Below, one piece after another: positions 1-8,633 of a stretch of 64,000 nt of DNA (position 1 is the first letter of the stretch; every line of letters starts with the position of its first letter). This DNA is from Paenibacillus jilunlii. Lineage in GTDB: Bacteria; Bacillota; Bacilli; Paenibacillales; Paenibacillaceae. The notes beneath the pieces were generated by a model that had not been told where the DNA came from, did not search any database, and saw nothing but the letters and a program-made list of their open reading frames with translations. The stretch covers positions 1 to 64,000 of the forward strand of contig NZ_FNGM01000003.1 in NCBI RefSeq assembly GCF_900102965.1. The letters run 5' to 3'. A program made the translations under genes and the position numbers.

Positions 1-32
1 CGAACGCTGTAAACTTCTTTTGTTCCATAAAA

Positions 33-91
33 ATGCTCCCCATACAGTAACAGGTTTTTATTATTTCACCTGTCTACTATATGGGGAGCAT
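33..91. repeat. Long hairpin at window start
   Basis: A perfect 12-bp inverted repeat, ATGCTCCCCATA (33-44) and TATGGGGAGCAT (80-91), encloses a second inner pair ACAGGT (50-55) and ACCTGT (68-73). It could be the 3' hairpin of a gene lying before the window, or the end of a small repeat element. There is no T-run directly after the stem, so a simple intrinsic terminator is doubtful. From 92 to 329 I see no gene, only one TTTTTCCACTT repeat arm at 124-136. Confidence 0.45.
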
Positions 92-329
92 ATCAAAATA
101 GGGTGCAAGGGCAACTAAATCACCCTTTTTCCACTTGGGGTTGCGGTAGGGTTTGTGGGGGCGTTCTCCAAACAACGCTAGATATGCAGAATATAAGAAG
201 TGTGGCAAGACCATCAGGTTAGATTCTTAAGTTCACTTTATACAGATGGAAATCCAAGACGGCATACTGTCCAGGGAAAGACGGCACAGTCGGTTTTTTA
301 TGGATAAATATGGAATAACTAATTTGCTT

Positions 330-369
330 TTGACCGCTGCAAAAGGCATAATATACTTACTTAAAGTAA
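330..369 (+). promoter_or_regulatory. Promoter and palindromic operator of OYE gene
   Basis: TTGACC (330-335), a 16-bp spacer and TATACT (352-357) form a good sigma-A promoter. The palindrome TTACTT-A-AAGTAA (357-369) overlaps the end of the -10 box and the expected transcription start. Palindromes of the ACTTAC/GTAAGT kind are typical of MarR/HxlR (DUF24) redox regulators, which often control flavin reductases. That the site is an operator of this class is inference. Confidence 0.5.
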
Positions 370-394
370 TTATATTGTGAAATGGAGGCTGTAT

Positions 395-1489
395 ATGAAC
401 ACCGATAAATTGTTTGCCCCTTTTCAGGCAGGAAGCCTGACCCTTGCCAACCGTATCGTGATGGCCCCTATGACCCGTGTGTATTCGCCCAATGGTGTTC
501 CGGGTGAGGATGTTGCTGCTTATTACCGCCGCCGGGCCGAAGGTGGAGTGGGATTGATTGTAACGGAAGGGACAGCAATCAATCATCCGTCAGCCGTCAG
601 CCACCAGAATATCCCGAATATCCACGGTGAAGCCTCTTTGAAGGGATGGGCAAAAGTGGTGGATGAGGTTCATGCTGCAGGGGGCAAAATCGTTCCCCAG
701 CTCTGGCATGTCGGCATGGCCCGTACTATTGGCGAGCTGCCGAATGTGGACGCGCTGCCGATCGGTCCTTCCGGGCTGAACCTGGCCGGTGAGAAGATTA
801 CGGAACCGATGACCAAGCAGGAAATCGGCGGGATTGTCTCTGCTTTTGCGCAGGCGGCCGCGGATGCGAAGGCTGTGGGCTTTGACGGCATTGAGCTGCA
901 CGGGGCGCATGGATATCTGATCGATCAATTTTTCTGGGAGAAAACCAACAAGCGCACCGATGAGTACGGCGGCGACTTGGAGGCACGGACAACGTTTGCC
1001 GTTGAGATCATCGACGCTTGCCGCCGTGCGGTAGGGCCGGATTTCCCGATTATTCTCCGTTTCTCGCAGTGGAAGGCCGGCGACTATGCGGCCAAGCTGG
1101 CGCAGACGCCGGATGAACTGGCCCGGTTCCTGACTCCGCTAAGCAATGCAGGTGTGGATATTTTCCACTGCTCCACGCGCCGTTTCTGGCTGCCGGAATT
1201 CGAAGGCTCCGAGCTGAATCTGGCCGGATGGACGAAGAAAATCACCGGCAAACCCACGATTACCGTGGGTTCGGTAGGGCTGAACAGTGAGTTCGGTTCC
1301 GCAGTAACAGAGCAAAATGAAGAAGACAATCTGGACCGGCTGATGGAGAAGCTGGAGAAGGCAGAGTTCGATCTTGTAGCTGTTGGCAGAGCACTCATTA
1401 GTGATCCAGCATGGCCAGCCAAGGTGCAGAGCGGCAGAAAAGACGAAATTATTGCGTTTACTCCCGAGTCGACGAGAACACTTAATTAA
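395..1489 (+). CDS. NADH:flavin oxidoreductase, Old Yellow Enzyme family
   Basis: A 364-residue FMN-dependent ene-reductase of the OYE family, likely cytoplasmic, reducing activated C=C bonds with NAD(P)H. Visible family features are the N-terminal barrel strand with PMTR near residues 25-28, QLWHVG near 102-107, and the substrate-binding HGAHGYLIDQFF near 169-180 with the paired histidines (H169, H172). The C-terminal VGRALISDP is the FMN phosphate-binding region. ATG 395 is chosen over GTG 377 because TGGAGG lies 7 bases before it. The gene stands alone between its own promoter and a terminator. The natural substrate cannot be read from sequence; OYE proteins in Bacillales commonly detoxify quinones, nitro compounds or enones. 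Confidence 0.9.
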   Translation: MNTDKLFAPFQAGSLTLANRIVMAPMTRVYSPNGVPGEDVAAYYRRRAEGGVGLIVTEGTAINHPSAVSHQNIPNIHGEASLKGWAKVVDEVHAAGGKIVPQLWHVGMARTIGELPNVDALPIGPSGLNLAGEKITEPMTKQEIGGIVSAFAQAAADAKAVGFDGIELHGAHGYLIDQFFWEKTNKRTDEYGGDLEARTTFAVEIIDACRRAVGPDFPIILRFSQWKAGDYAAKLAQTPDELARFLTPLSNAGVDIFHCSTRRFWLPEFEGSELNLAGWTKKITGKPTITVGSVGLNSEFGSAVTEQNEEDNLDRLMEKLEKAEFDLVAVGRALISDPAWPAKVQSGRKDEIIAFTPESTRTLN

Positions 1490-1508
1490 TAAGCATAGTT
1501 AGGTTTAC

Positions 1509-1557
1509 AGCATCCACTGCAATCGGTTTTTTTGGCCGTGCAGAGGATGCTTTTTAT
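1509..1557 (+). terminator. Terminator after OYE gene
   Basis: AGCATCCACTGCA (1509-1521) pairs with TGCAGAGGATGCT (1539-1551) with one mismatch, followed by TTTTT. Confidence 0.8.
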
Positions 1558-1593
1558 TATAAGGCGGGTAGAGAGTTCGGGAGCAGCAGCGGA

Positions 1594-1782
1594 GTAAAGT
1601 GGAATTAGTGAAATTCAATCAGCTCTGAAACGCTCAGCAGAAGGGATTAGTTGGAAATCGTAGAGTTATTTTAAGTGAATTCACCGTAAAGGGGACGAAT
1701 GGGGCTAATTAAGTCTACTTTTTCCAATTAGCATTTCTCAGGGGAGTGGAGGGGGAGGGATAAAAGGACTTTTTCCACTTGG
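1594..1782. repeat. Four-armed TTTTTCCACTT palindromic element, copy A
   Basis: This intergenic element has two forward arms (AAGTGGAA at 1597 and TTAGTTGGAAATC at 1647) and two reverse arms (CTTTTTCCAATTA at 1718-1730 and CTTTTTCCACTT at 1769-1780). Arm spacing is about 50 bp and the element is symmetric about its centre. The same design recurs at 20113-20340 and 55471-55654. The forward arms here are the most decayed. It lies just upstream of the miaB promoter. Origin and role are unknown. Confidence 0.6.
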
Positions 1783-1860
1783 GTGTACTTCGGGACCATA
1801 GAAGGCTGCAAGAAATGGGGAATTATATTTCAGCATATATGAGGGTCTGCTACCCACCGA

Positions 1861-1889
1861 TTACCGGAATGGATGATTTATGCTATAAT
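1861..1889 (+). promoter_or_regulatory. Promoter of miaB operon
   Basis: An extended -10, TGcTATAAT (1881-1889), lies 17 bp after a weak -35 TTACCG (1861-1866). It is about 70 bp upstream of the miaB start. Confidence 0.55.
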
Positions 1890-1958
1890 TTTTACTTGAG
1901 TATTACAAAATTAGCCTTGCATCTGCTGCAGAGCTTCATGAATAAAGGACGTGAAACC

Positions 1959-3566
1959 ATGACGACGGGGAATAACTCACCGGACTTAAAATCCGGCAAG
2001 GGTGGTTCGAAGGATTACTCCAAGTATTTTGATTTCTCTGATGCAAAAGTCATCAGTGAGGTAGAGGGCAAAACGACCTACCGGATCAAGGGCAGGACGG
2101 TTCAGATCAACTCCAATCCGGACTACAAGGAAGGCAAGCGCCGGGGCAAGCAGGATATAGAGGTTATTGATTTCGACAATGCGGAAACGAATAAGATTAT
2201 GGAAGAGTTCAGAGAGATCAACCGCCACAAGCAGCATTATTACTCGATTGCCACCTACGGCTGCCAGATGAATGAGCATGATACCGAGACCATGAAGGGG
2301 CTTCTGGAGCAGATGGGCTACCAGGGGACCGAGGACCGCAACATGGCGGATATTATTCTGCTGAACACCTGTGCCATCCGCGAGAATGCCGAAGACAAGG
2401 TGTTCGGGGAGCTTGGCCACCTCAAAAATCTGAAGCTGGAGAAGCCGGGCCTGTTGCTTGGGGTCTGCGGCTGCATGTCCCAGGAGGAAGGCGTGGTCAA
2501 CCGGATTATGTCCAAGCACGGCTTCGTGGATATGATCTTCGGCACCCACAATATTCACCGCCTGCCGCAGCTGGTCAAGGAAGCGTATTTCAGCAAAGAG
2601 CTGGTCGTGGAAGTCTGGTCCAAGGAAGGCGACATTATTGAGAACCTGCCGAAGAAACGGGAGGGGATGCGTGCCTGGGTGAACATCATGTACGGCTGCG
2701 ATAAGTTCTGCACGTACTGCATTGTGCCGTTCACACGGGGCAAGGAGCGCAGCCGCCGGCCTGAAGACGTCATTGCCGAGATGCGGGAGCTGGCCCGCCA
2801 GGGCTTCAAGGAGGTCACCCTGCTGGGGCAGAATGTAAATGCCTACGGCAAGGATTTTACGGATATTGACTATACATTTGGGGACCTGATGGACGATATG
2901 CGGAAGATCGATATTCCCCGTATCCGCTTCATGACCTCGCACCCCCGTGATTTTGATGATAGATTGATTGAAGTGCTCGGCAAAGGCGGCAACCTGACAG
3001 AGCATATCCACCTGCCGGTGCAGTCGGGAAGCACAGCCGTGCTGAAGAAAATGAGCCGTAAGTACAGCCGCGAGACGTATCTGGAGCTTGTCCGGAAGAT
3101 CAAGGCCAATGTCCCGGACGCCGTGCTGACTACCGATATTATTGTCGGGTTCCCTGGCGAAACCGAAGAGCAGTTCGAAGAGACATTGTCGCTGGTGCGC
3201 GAAGTGGGCTATGATATGGCATATACCTTCATTTATTCACCGCGCGAAGGGACGCCCGCAGCCTCGATGGAGGATAATGTGCCGCCAGAGGTGAAGAGTG
3301 AACGCCTGCAGCGCTTGAATGATCTGATTAAAGAGCAGAGCCGGGTAAGCAATGACCGGATGCTTGGCGAGATCGTCGAGGTGCTCGTGGAAGGCGAGAG
3401 CAAAAACAATTCAAATGTGCTGTCCGGCCGCAGCCGGGCCAACAAGCTGGTGCATTTTGAAGGGCCGAAGGAACTGATCGGTACCTTTGTGCAGGTTAGA
3501 ATTACGGATACGAAAACATGGTACATCAAGGGGGATTGCGTGGCGGAGGCCGTGTCAATTCTATAA
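1959..3566 (+). CDS. miaB: tRNA-2-methylthio-N6-dimethylallyladenosine synthase MiaB
   Basis: A radical-SAM methylthiotransferase that converts i6A37 to ms2i6A37 in tRNAs reading UNN codons. The 535-residue protein has the N-terminal UPF0004 domain with auxiliary-cluster cysteines near C102 ([11 protein letters not shown]), C138 and C172. The radical SAM motif CDKFCTYC is at C247, C251 and C254. A C-terminal TRAM domain covers roughly residues 465-532. ATG 1959 is preferred over upstream in-frame starts because AAAGGA lies 9 bases before it; it also gives a length close to the 509-residue B. subtilis YmcB. ricA follows after 24 bp, the same order as in B. subtilis. The basic 90-residue N-terminal extension is usual in the Bacillales proteins. 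Confidence 0.97.
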   Translation: MTTGNNSPDLKSGKGGSKDYSKYFDFSDAKVISEVEGKTTYRIKGRTVQINSNPDYKEGKRRGKQDIEVIDFDNAETNKIMEEFREINRHKQHYYSIATYGCQMNEHDTETMKGLLEQMGYQGTEDRNMADIILLNTCAIRENAEDKVFGELGHLKNLKLEKPGLLLGVCGCMSQEEGVVNRIMSKHGFVDMIFGTHNIHRLPQLVKEAYFSKELVVEVWSKEGDIIENLPKKREGMRAWVNIMYGCDKFCTYCIVPFTRGKERSRRPEDVIAEMRELARQGFKEVTLLGQNVNAYGKDFTDIDYTFGDLMDDMRKIDIPRIRFMTSHPRDFDDRLIEVLGKGGNLTEHIHLPVQSGSTAVLKKMSRKYSRETYLELVRKIKANVPDAVLTTDIIVGFPGETEEQFEETLSLVREVGYDMAYTFIYSPREGTPAASMEDNVPPEVKSERLQRLNDLIKEQSRVSNDRMLGEIVEVLVEGESKNNSNVLSGRSRANKLVHFEGPKELIGTFVQVRITDTKTWYIKGDCVAEAVSIL

Positions 3567-3590
3567 TCATAGAGGAATGGGGCGATAGCA

Positions 3591-4043
3591 GTGAGCCAGG
3601 AAGAACCGCGTCTGAACAATTACGGCATGCAGACCTACAATACCCGTGACCTGATTGTGCGGGAGGATATTATGGGCAAAGCCAAGGAGCTTGCTTCACT
3701 CATTTCCACCAGCGAGGAAGTGAAACACTTCCAGCAGGCTGAACTTAAGATACAGAATCATGAGCGGGTGCAGAGCCTCATTGCAGCCATCAAGAAGAAG
3801 CAGAAAGAGATTGTGGCGTTCGAAAGCTTCAAGAACAAGGAAATGGTCGCCAAAATCGAACGTGAAATTGAAGTGCTGCAGGATGAAATCGACGGGATAC
3901 CGGTCGTGAATGAGTTCCAGCAGAGTCAGAGCGATATCAACTATCTGCTGCAGCTGGTGATCTCTGTGATCCGGGACACCGTCTCCGAGAAAATCAATGT
4001 AGAAGCGGGTACGGAAGCTCCTCCTTCAACCTGTGGCGATTAA
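3591..4043 (+). CDS. ricA: RicA (YmcA) regulatory protein
   Basis: A 150-residue helical protein of the YlbF/YmcA family. In B. subtilis RicA, RicF (YlbF) and RicT (YaaT) form an Fe-S-containing complex that acts on RNase Y-dependent mRNA maturation and promotes competence, biofilm formation and sporulation. The sequence shows the family pattern of long amphipathic helices (residues 25-100) and the conserved segment IPVVNEFQQSQSDINYLLQLV. A single C-terminal cysteine (STCGD) fits the cluster-binding tail. The GTG start at 3591 follows GAGGAATGGGG; ATG 3630 is an alternative that would remove 13 residues. The neighbour miaB matches the B. subtilis order, but cotE does not follow here; the next gene is a Nudix gene. 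Confidence 0.9.
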   Translation: MSQEEPRLNNYGMQTYNTRDLIVREDIMGKAKELASLISTSEEVKHFQQAELKIQNHERVQSLIAAIKKKQKEIVAFESFKNKEMVAKIEREIEVLQDEIDGIPVVNEFQQSQSDINYLLQLVISVIRDTVSEKINVEAGTEAPPSTCGD

Positions 4044-4094
4044 ATCAAGGATGCAATCACTTATTAAATAAGCAGCGGCAAAGGATGATTCATT

Positions 4095-4865
4095 GTGAGC
4101 GAGAACGGAGAACAAACCTATAACGTCAAAAAATACCGCACACCGGATGGGGTTCCGGCCGATATAGTCATGTTTACGCTGACCAAACGCGAGCGGAAGA
4201 CCGTCACCAAGACACTTCCGCTGCGCGAACTGAAGGTGATGCTGGTCAAACGCAAAAAATGGCCGTGTGCCGGGATGTGGGCGCTGCCGGGGGGCTTTTG
4301 CCAGGAAGATGAATCCATCTACGATGCCGCAACCCGTGAGCTGAAGGAAGAAACAGGTGTGGACGGCGGTCATCTGGAATACCTCGGTGTCTACAGTACG
4401 CCCGGACGCGATCCGCGCGGGTGGATTATCAGCCATGCATTCTTTGCGCTGGTGGAGGAGTGGATGCTCGAACACAGACAAGCGTCCGATGATGCGGGTG
4501 AGGTGGGGCTGTTCACGCTGCAAGAAGCGCTTGAGGAGCTTGAGCTCGCTTTTGACCACCATGACATTATTACCGATGCCTACTTGCGGATTCAGCAGCA
4601 GATGCTGCAGACGACGATTGCCCGGCAGTTTCTGCCGCACCACTTCACGCTCAGCGAGCTGTATCAGGTGATCCAGACTGTCGTGCCTGAATTTAAGGAG
4701 CCTAATTTTATCCGCAAAATCACTTCAACCCGCAGCCGGCAGGGTATATTAAAAGAAGTACGTGATGAAGCCGGCAATCCGGTCAGCTCCAACCAGTACT
4801 CACAGCGTCCGGCACAGCTCTATATGTTCACGGATCATGAGCCATTGTTATCCATCTATACTTAG
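4095..4865 (+). CDS. Nudix hydrolase with C-terminal winged helix, NrtR-like
   Basis: A 256-residue protein with an N-terminal Nudix domain and a C-terminal helical/winged-helix region (about 165-250) of the kind seen in NrtR regulators and related ADP-ribose-binding proteins. The Nudix box GX5EX7REUXEEXGU is complete at residues 67-89 (G67, E73, R81, E82, E85, E86), so catalysis is possible. NrtR proteins sense ADP-ribose and repress NAD genes. The gene sits 12 bp upstream of pncA and 570 bp upstream of pncB, so control of, or house-cleaning for, NAD salvage is a reasonable inference. The GTG start at 4095 has AAAGGAT upstream. I saw no clear NrtR box before it. A plain ADP-ribose pyrophosphatase is the main alternative. 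Confidence 0.85.
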   Translation: MSENGEQTYNVKKYRTPDGVPADIVMFTLTKRERKTVTKTLPLRELKVMLVKRKKWPCAGMWALPGGFCQEDESIYDAATRELKEETGVDGGHLEYLGVYSTPGRDPRGWIISHAFFALVEEWMLEHRQASDDAGEVGLFTLQEALEELELAFDHHDIITDAYLRIQQQMLQTTIARQFLPHHFTLSELYQVIQTVVPEFKEPNFIRKITSTRSRQGILKEVRDEAGNPVSSNQYSQRPAQLYMFTDHEPLLSIYT

Positions 4866-4877
4866 GAGGTAACCGGA

Positions 4878-5420
4878 ATGAGAGCCTTGATCGTAATTGA
4901 CTTCACCAATGATTTTGTGGACGGCAGCCTGCCGGTGGGACAGCCCGGTATTGATATCGCACCACGGATCAGTGAACTGACACAGGCGTTCGTTGACAGC
5001 GGCGACTATGTTGTGATGGCGGTGGATCTGCATGAGGAGAATGATCCTTACCATCCGGAGGCCAAGCTGTTTCCGCCCCATAATCTGCGGGGCACTGCAG
5101 GCCGCGAGCTATACGGCAGCCTCAAAGACATTTACGAACAGAACCGTAAATCCATCTGTTGGATGGACAAAACGCGCTACAGTGCCTTCTGCGGCACAGA
5201 TCTGGAACTTAAGCTGCGTGAACGGGGCATTACTGAACTGCACCTGACCGGAGTCTGCACGGATATCTGTGTCCTGCATACGGCAGTGGATGCCTATAAC
5301 AAGGGCTTCAGCATTGTCGTTCACAAGGATGCCGTAGCCAGCTTCAATCCGGAAGGGCATCTCTGGGCGCTGGGACATTTCAGCGGAAGTCTCGGAGCGA
5401 CGGTAGTGAGAGAAGAATAG
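4878..5420 (+). CDS. pncA: Nicotinamidase, isochorismatase-like cysteine hydrolase
   Basis: A 180-residue enzyme expected to deamidate nicotinamide to nicotinate, the first step of NAD salvage. The catalytic triad is visible as D8 (VIDFTNDF), K98 (WMDKTRYSAF) and nucleophile C131 (GVCTDICVLHT). Likely metal ligands D50 and H52 lie in AVDLHEEND, with a further histidine in FPPHN. The start follows TAGGAGGT with ideal spacing. The gene is packed between the Nudix gene (12 bp) and pncB (15 bp), so the three probably form one transcription unit. Its length matches Gram-positive PncA proteins. The pncB neighbour makes nicotinamidase more likely than another isochorismatase-family reaction. Confidence 0.92.
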   Translation: MRALIVIDFTNDFVDGSLPVGQPGIDIAPRISELTQAFVDSGDYVVMAVDLHEENDPYHPEAKLFPPHNLRGTAGRELYGSLKDIYEQNRKSICWMDKTRYSAFCGTDLELKLRERGITELHLTGVCTDICVLHTAVDAYNKGFSIVVHKDAVASFNPEGHLWALGHFSGSLGATVVREE

Positions 5421-5435
5421 CTAGGAGATGAGGAT

Positions 5436-6908
5436 TTGAGGAGAGAACTTGCTCTACATACAGACAAATATCAGATCAATATGATGTACGCCCACTGGAT
5501 GAATGGAAGCCATAAGCGGAGAGCGGTGTTCGAAGCCTATTTCCGCAAGCTTCCGTTCGGCAACGGCTTTGCCGTATTCGCCGGGCTGGAGCGTATCACC
5601 CAATATATCTCTGAGCTGCGGTTTACAGAAGAGGATATCCGCTACCTGTCGGAGCAGGAAGAGAACTATGCGCCTGCTTTTCTGGAAGAACTGCTGCAGT
5701 TCCATTTCCAGGGCAGTATCTATTCCATGAAAGAGGGGGCGCTGGTTTTCCCGGATGAACCGCTGGTCCGGGTCGAGGGCACCATCATGGAGGCGCAGCT
5801 GGTGGAGACAGCAATCCTGAACTTCATGAACTACCAGACCCTGATCGCCACCAAGGCATCCCGGATTAAGCAGGTGGCTCCGAAGGATACGCTGCTTGAG
5901 TTCGGCACCCGGCGCGCGCAGGAAGCAGATGCGGCTGTCTGGGGCGCCCGCGCGGCTTATGTCGGCGGCTTTCATGCCACCTCGAACATGCTGGCCGGTA
6001 AGAAATTCGGCATTCCCACCAAGGGAACCCATGCCCATTCCTGGGTGCAGAGCTTTGCCAGCGAGCAGGAGGCCTTCGATGCGTATGCCAAGGTGATGCC
6101 GGATGGCGTTACCCTGCTGGTGGATACCTTCGATACTCTCCGCAGCGGTGTGCCGCATGCGATTAATACTGCGAAGAAGCTGGAAGCGGCGGGCAAGCGG
6201 ATGAACGGAATCCGGCTGGACAGCGGCGACTTGGCTTATTTATCCATTCAGGCGCGCAAAATGCTGGATGAGGCAGGTTTGGACTATGTGAAGATCGTAG
6301 CCTCCAATGATCTGGATGAAAATACAATCATGAACCTGAAGTCACAAGGAGCGGCAATTGACACATGGGGTGTGGGTACACAGCTCATCACTGCCTCAGA
6401 CCAGCCTTCCTTGGGCGGTGTGTACAAGCTTGTCGAAATAGAATCGCCTACCGGTGAAATGGTGCCGACAATCAAGATATCCTCCAACCCGGAGAAGGTA
6501 TCTACACCCGGCAAAAAGGAAGTCTTCCGGATCGTCGGTCCCAAAGGCAAGGCCTTGGCCGACTATATCAGCTTCCCTGATGAGCAGGAACCGCGCAGCG
6601 GCGCCCGTTTGAAGCTGTTCAATCCACTGCATCCGTATCTGCAGAAATATGTGGAGAAATACGAGGCGGTATCCATGCTGGAGCCGATTTTTGTGAACGG
6701 GTTCCAGGTCTACAAGCTGCCGGTTCTCGATGAAATCCGCCGTTATCATCAGGAGCAGATTGATTTGTTCTGGCCGGAGTATTTGCGCAAGCTGAATCCC
6801 GAAGTGTACCGTGTTAATCTGAGCGAGCTGGTTTGGACCCGGAAGCAGCAGCTGATTGCCGAGCATATGATGCCGGATCTGAACGATGAGCTGAACTCTG
6901 AAATCTAA
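5436..6908 (+). CDS. pncB: Nicotinate phosphoribosyltransferase
   Basis: A 490-residue enzyme that joins nicotinate and PRPP (with ATP) to give nicotinate mononucleotide, using the product of the preceding nicotinamidase. Length and layout match B. subtilis PncB (YueK). Family features include the N-terminal TDKYQINMMYAHW, the FGTRRAQEADAA segment, the histidine region FHATSNMLAGK...GTHAHSW, and the phosphate loop region LDSGDLAYLS near residues 255-265. The start is TTG at 5436 with TAGGAG 8 bases upstream, an unusual but well supported start. The gene ends 23 bp before a strong terminator, closing the NAD-salvage operon. Confidence 0.95.
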   Translation: MRRELALHTDKYQINMMYAHWMNGSHKRRAVFEAYFRKLPFGNGFAVFAGLERITQYISELRFTEEDIRYLSEQEENYAPAFLEELLQFHFQGSIYSMKEGALVFPDEPLVRVEGTIMEAQLVETAILNFMNYQTLIATKASRIKQVAPKDTLLEFGTRRAQEADAAVWGARAAYVGGFHATSNMLAGKKFGIPTKGTHAHSWVQSFASEQEAFDAYAKVMPDGVTLLVDTFDTLRSGVPHAINTAKKLEAAGKRMNGIRLDSGDLAYLSIQARKMLDEAGLDYVKIVASNDLDENTIMNLKSQGAAIDTWGVGTQLITASDQPSLGGVYKLVEIESPTGEMVPTIKISSNPEKVSTPGKKEVFRIVGPKGKALADYISFPDEQEPRSGARLKLFNPLHPYLQKYVEKYEAVSMLEPIFVNGFQVYKLPVLDEIRRYHQEQIDLFWPEYLRKLNPEVYRVNLSELVWTRKQQLIAEHMMPDLNDELNSEI

Positions 6909-6930
6909 TCTAAGCTAGCTGGGACATGAG

Positions 6931-6973
6931 GGCTGTCACTGTAGTAGAATTTCTATATAGGGACAGCCTTTTT
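6931..6973 (+). terminator. Terminator after pncB
   Basis: GGCTGTC (6931-6937) pairs with GACAGCC (6962-6968), followed by TTTTT. Confidence 0.8.
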
Positions 6974-7053
6974 GCAACGTAAACACACGGTTACCGGCAG
7001 CGCCGCTATCTATAGAATGAACCGGGAATTTCTCTCGTAGGACAATAAAGTTA

Positions 7054-7082
7054 TTGACACTGATAGATTGGAATAATATATT
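7054..7082 (+). promoter_or_regulatory. Promoter of GH8 gene
   Basis: TTGACA (7054-7059), a 17-bp spacer and TATATT (7077-7082) make a near-consensus sigma-A promoter. The untranslated leader is about 230 nt. Confidence 0.75.
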
Positions 7083-7135
7083 AATTATGTACTTATTTAC
7101 AATTTCATTGCCGTGAGGGACTATTTGTTTTTTTA

Positions 7136-7167
7136 CCACAAAAGTTAAAGCGCTTTAACTTTTGTGG
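7136..7167. promoter_or_regulatory. Perfect 32-bp palindrome, probable operator
   Basis: The left arm CCACAAAAGTTAAAGC (7136-7151) is mirrored exactly by 7152-7167. It begins about 54 bp after the -10 box. The centre TTAAAGCGCTTTAA, with CG at the dyad, resembles LacI-family operators of sugar regulons. As RNA it would fold into a 15- to 16-bp hairpin with almost no loop, so a role in transcript processing is an alternative. Confidence 0.6.
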
Positions 7168-7320
7168 GCCGTAAGCCGCCAAGCTGATGCTGCCGGGGAG
7201 GTGAGGAACCAGACTGCATTACCGATTATCCGAAATGTTACTAACAAGGGTATGCTTCCAAGGCGAGTTTTGCACAAAGCTTTTTGAAGCCGATGTCTAC
7301 AAAACTTTGAGGAGTGATTG

Positions 7321-8553
7321 ATGATGAAAAATCAAGGGAAGCGTATGTGGCACTGGAAATCTTTCGTATTGTTATGTCTGGCTATCTTTATCCTCCCTGC
7401 GGGCTCAGCTTTTGCAGCGGTGAACAAACCTTTTCCCCAGCATACCACGTATACCAGCGGGACGATCAAACCGAATAATGTGTCTCAAACGGCGATGGAC
7501 AATGCCGTGAAGACCAAATGGGATGCATGGAAAGCGGCATATCTCAAGCCTGCCGGCACCGGCAAATATTATGTCAAATATAACTCGGCCGGGGAAACGG
7601 TATCGGAAGCTCATGGCTATGGCATGCTGTTCACGGTGCTGATGGCCGGCTACGACAGCAACGCCCAGACGTATTACAACGGTTTATATAACTATTACAT
7701 TGCGCATCCCAGCTCCATTAACCCTTATCTAATGTCCTGGAAGCAAAACAGCAGCTTTCAGAACATTGAAGGCGAGGATTCCGCGACCGACGGAGACATG
7801 GACATCGCTTTCTCGCTCCTTCTGGCCGACAAACAATGGGGAAGCAGCGGTACGGTCAACTATCTGCAGGCAGCCAATAATATCATTAACGCCATTATGG
7901 ATAACGAAATTAACCAGAGCCAGTGGACGATCCGGCTCGGGGATTGGGCTAACAGCGGCGCGTATAATACGGCTACACGCCCTTCGGACTTCATGCTGAA
8001 TCATCTCAAAGCCTTCCAGGCGGCGACGGGAGATTCCCGCTGGCAGAACGTAACGGACAAAACCTACACCCTTATTAACAGCCTCTACAGCGGATACAGC
8101 TCCAGCACCGGACTGCTGCCTGACTTTGTCGTGTATTCGGGGGGCGTCTACAAACCGGCGGCAGCTAACTTCCTGGAAGACCCAAATGACGGAAATTACA
8201 ACTATAACTCCTGCCGGACGCCTTGGCGCATTACAACGGATTACCTGCTAACCGGAGATAACAGAGCCTTGAACCAGTTGAACCAGATGAACAGCTGGAT
8301 CCAATCGAAAGTCAACAGCGCTCCGGGCAGTATCAAGGACGGCTACAAGCTGAATGGCTCAACATTCGGAAGCTACAACAGCGGCGCTTTTTACGCTCCT
8401 TTTGGCGTCAGTGCAATGACTTCCGCATCCAATCAGGCTTGGCTGAATTCACTCTGGAGCCATACCTCCGGCAGTGCAGCGGAAGACTATTATGAAGACA
8501 GCATCAAGCTGTTCTCGATGATCGTAATGTCCGGTAACTGGTGGACTTACTAA
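7321..8553 (+). CDS. Secreted glycoside hydrolase family 8 (glucanase/chitosanase)
   Basis: A 410-residue secreted endo-acting polysaccharidase. Residues 1-32 form a Sec signal peptide: basic n-region, hydrophobic stretch SFVLLCLAIFILPAG, cleavage after AFA. The rest is one GH8 (alpha/alpha)6 domain. The GH8 proton donor is visible as E96 in SEAHGYGM, and the family segment DSATDGDMDIA (D157, D161) follows. GH8 includes lichenases, endo-1,4-glucanases and chitosanases; Bacillus and Paenibacillus members often cut chitosan and beta-glucan, and the substrate cannot be decided here. There is no carbohydrate-binding module. GAGGAG precedes ATG 7321. The gene is monocistronic, with its own promoter, operator-like palindrome and terminator. 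Bases 7240-7310 resemble the AAAACTT/AGTTTTG repeat found at 48654-48770. Confidence 0.92.
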   Translation: MMKNQGKRMWHWKSFVLLCLAIFILPAGSAFAAVNKPFPQHTTYTSGTIKPNNVSQTAMDNAVKTKWDAWKAAYLKPAGTGKYYVKYNSAGETVSEAHGYGMLFTVLMAGYDSNAQTYYNGLYNYYIAHPSSINPYLMSWKQNSSFQNIEGEDSATDGDMDIAFSLLLADKQWGSSGTVNYLQAANNIINAIMDNEINQSQWTIRLGDWANSGAYNTATRPSDFMLNHLKAFQAATGDSRWQNVTDKTYTLINSLYSGYSSSTGLLPDFVVYSGGVYKPAAANFLEDPNDGNYNYNSCRTPWRITTDYLLTGDNRALNQLNQMNSWIQSKVNSAPGSIKDGYKLNGSTFGSYNSGAFYAPFGVSAMTSASNQAWLNSLWSHTSGSAAEDYYEDSIKLFSMIVMSGNWWTY

Positions 8554-8582
8554 TTCGATGAAGAGTTGGCGATGAATCACAG

Positions 8583-8607
8583 GCCCATCCAGCGGATGGG
8601 CTTTTTT
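8583..8607 (+). terminator. Terminator after GH8 gene
   Basis: GCCCATCC (8583-8590), loop AGC, GGATGGGC (8594-8601), then TTTTTT. Confidence 0.92.
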
Positions 8608-8633
8608 GAAGTTGGGCGGACATGTTTCAAGCC

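Noticed and set aside
1779-1958. N-terminal extension of MiaB to 595 residues
   Set aside because: The upstream in-frame stretch contains the promoter and a repeat arm, and the 1959 start has the ribosome binding site.
1986-3011. 341-residue ORF antisense to miaB
   Set aside because: Mirror of a strongly coding frame; no family resemblance or start signal.
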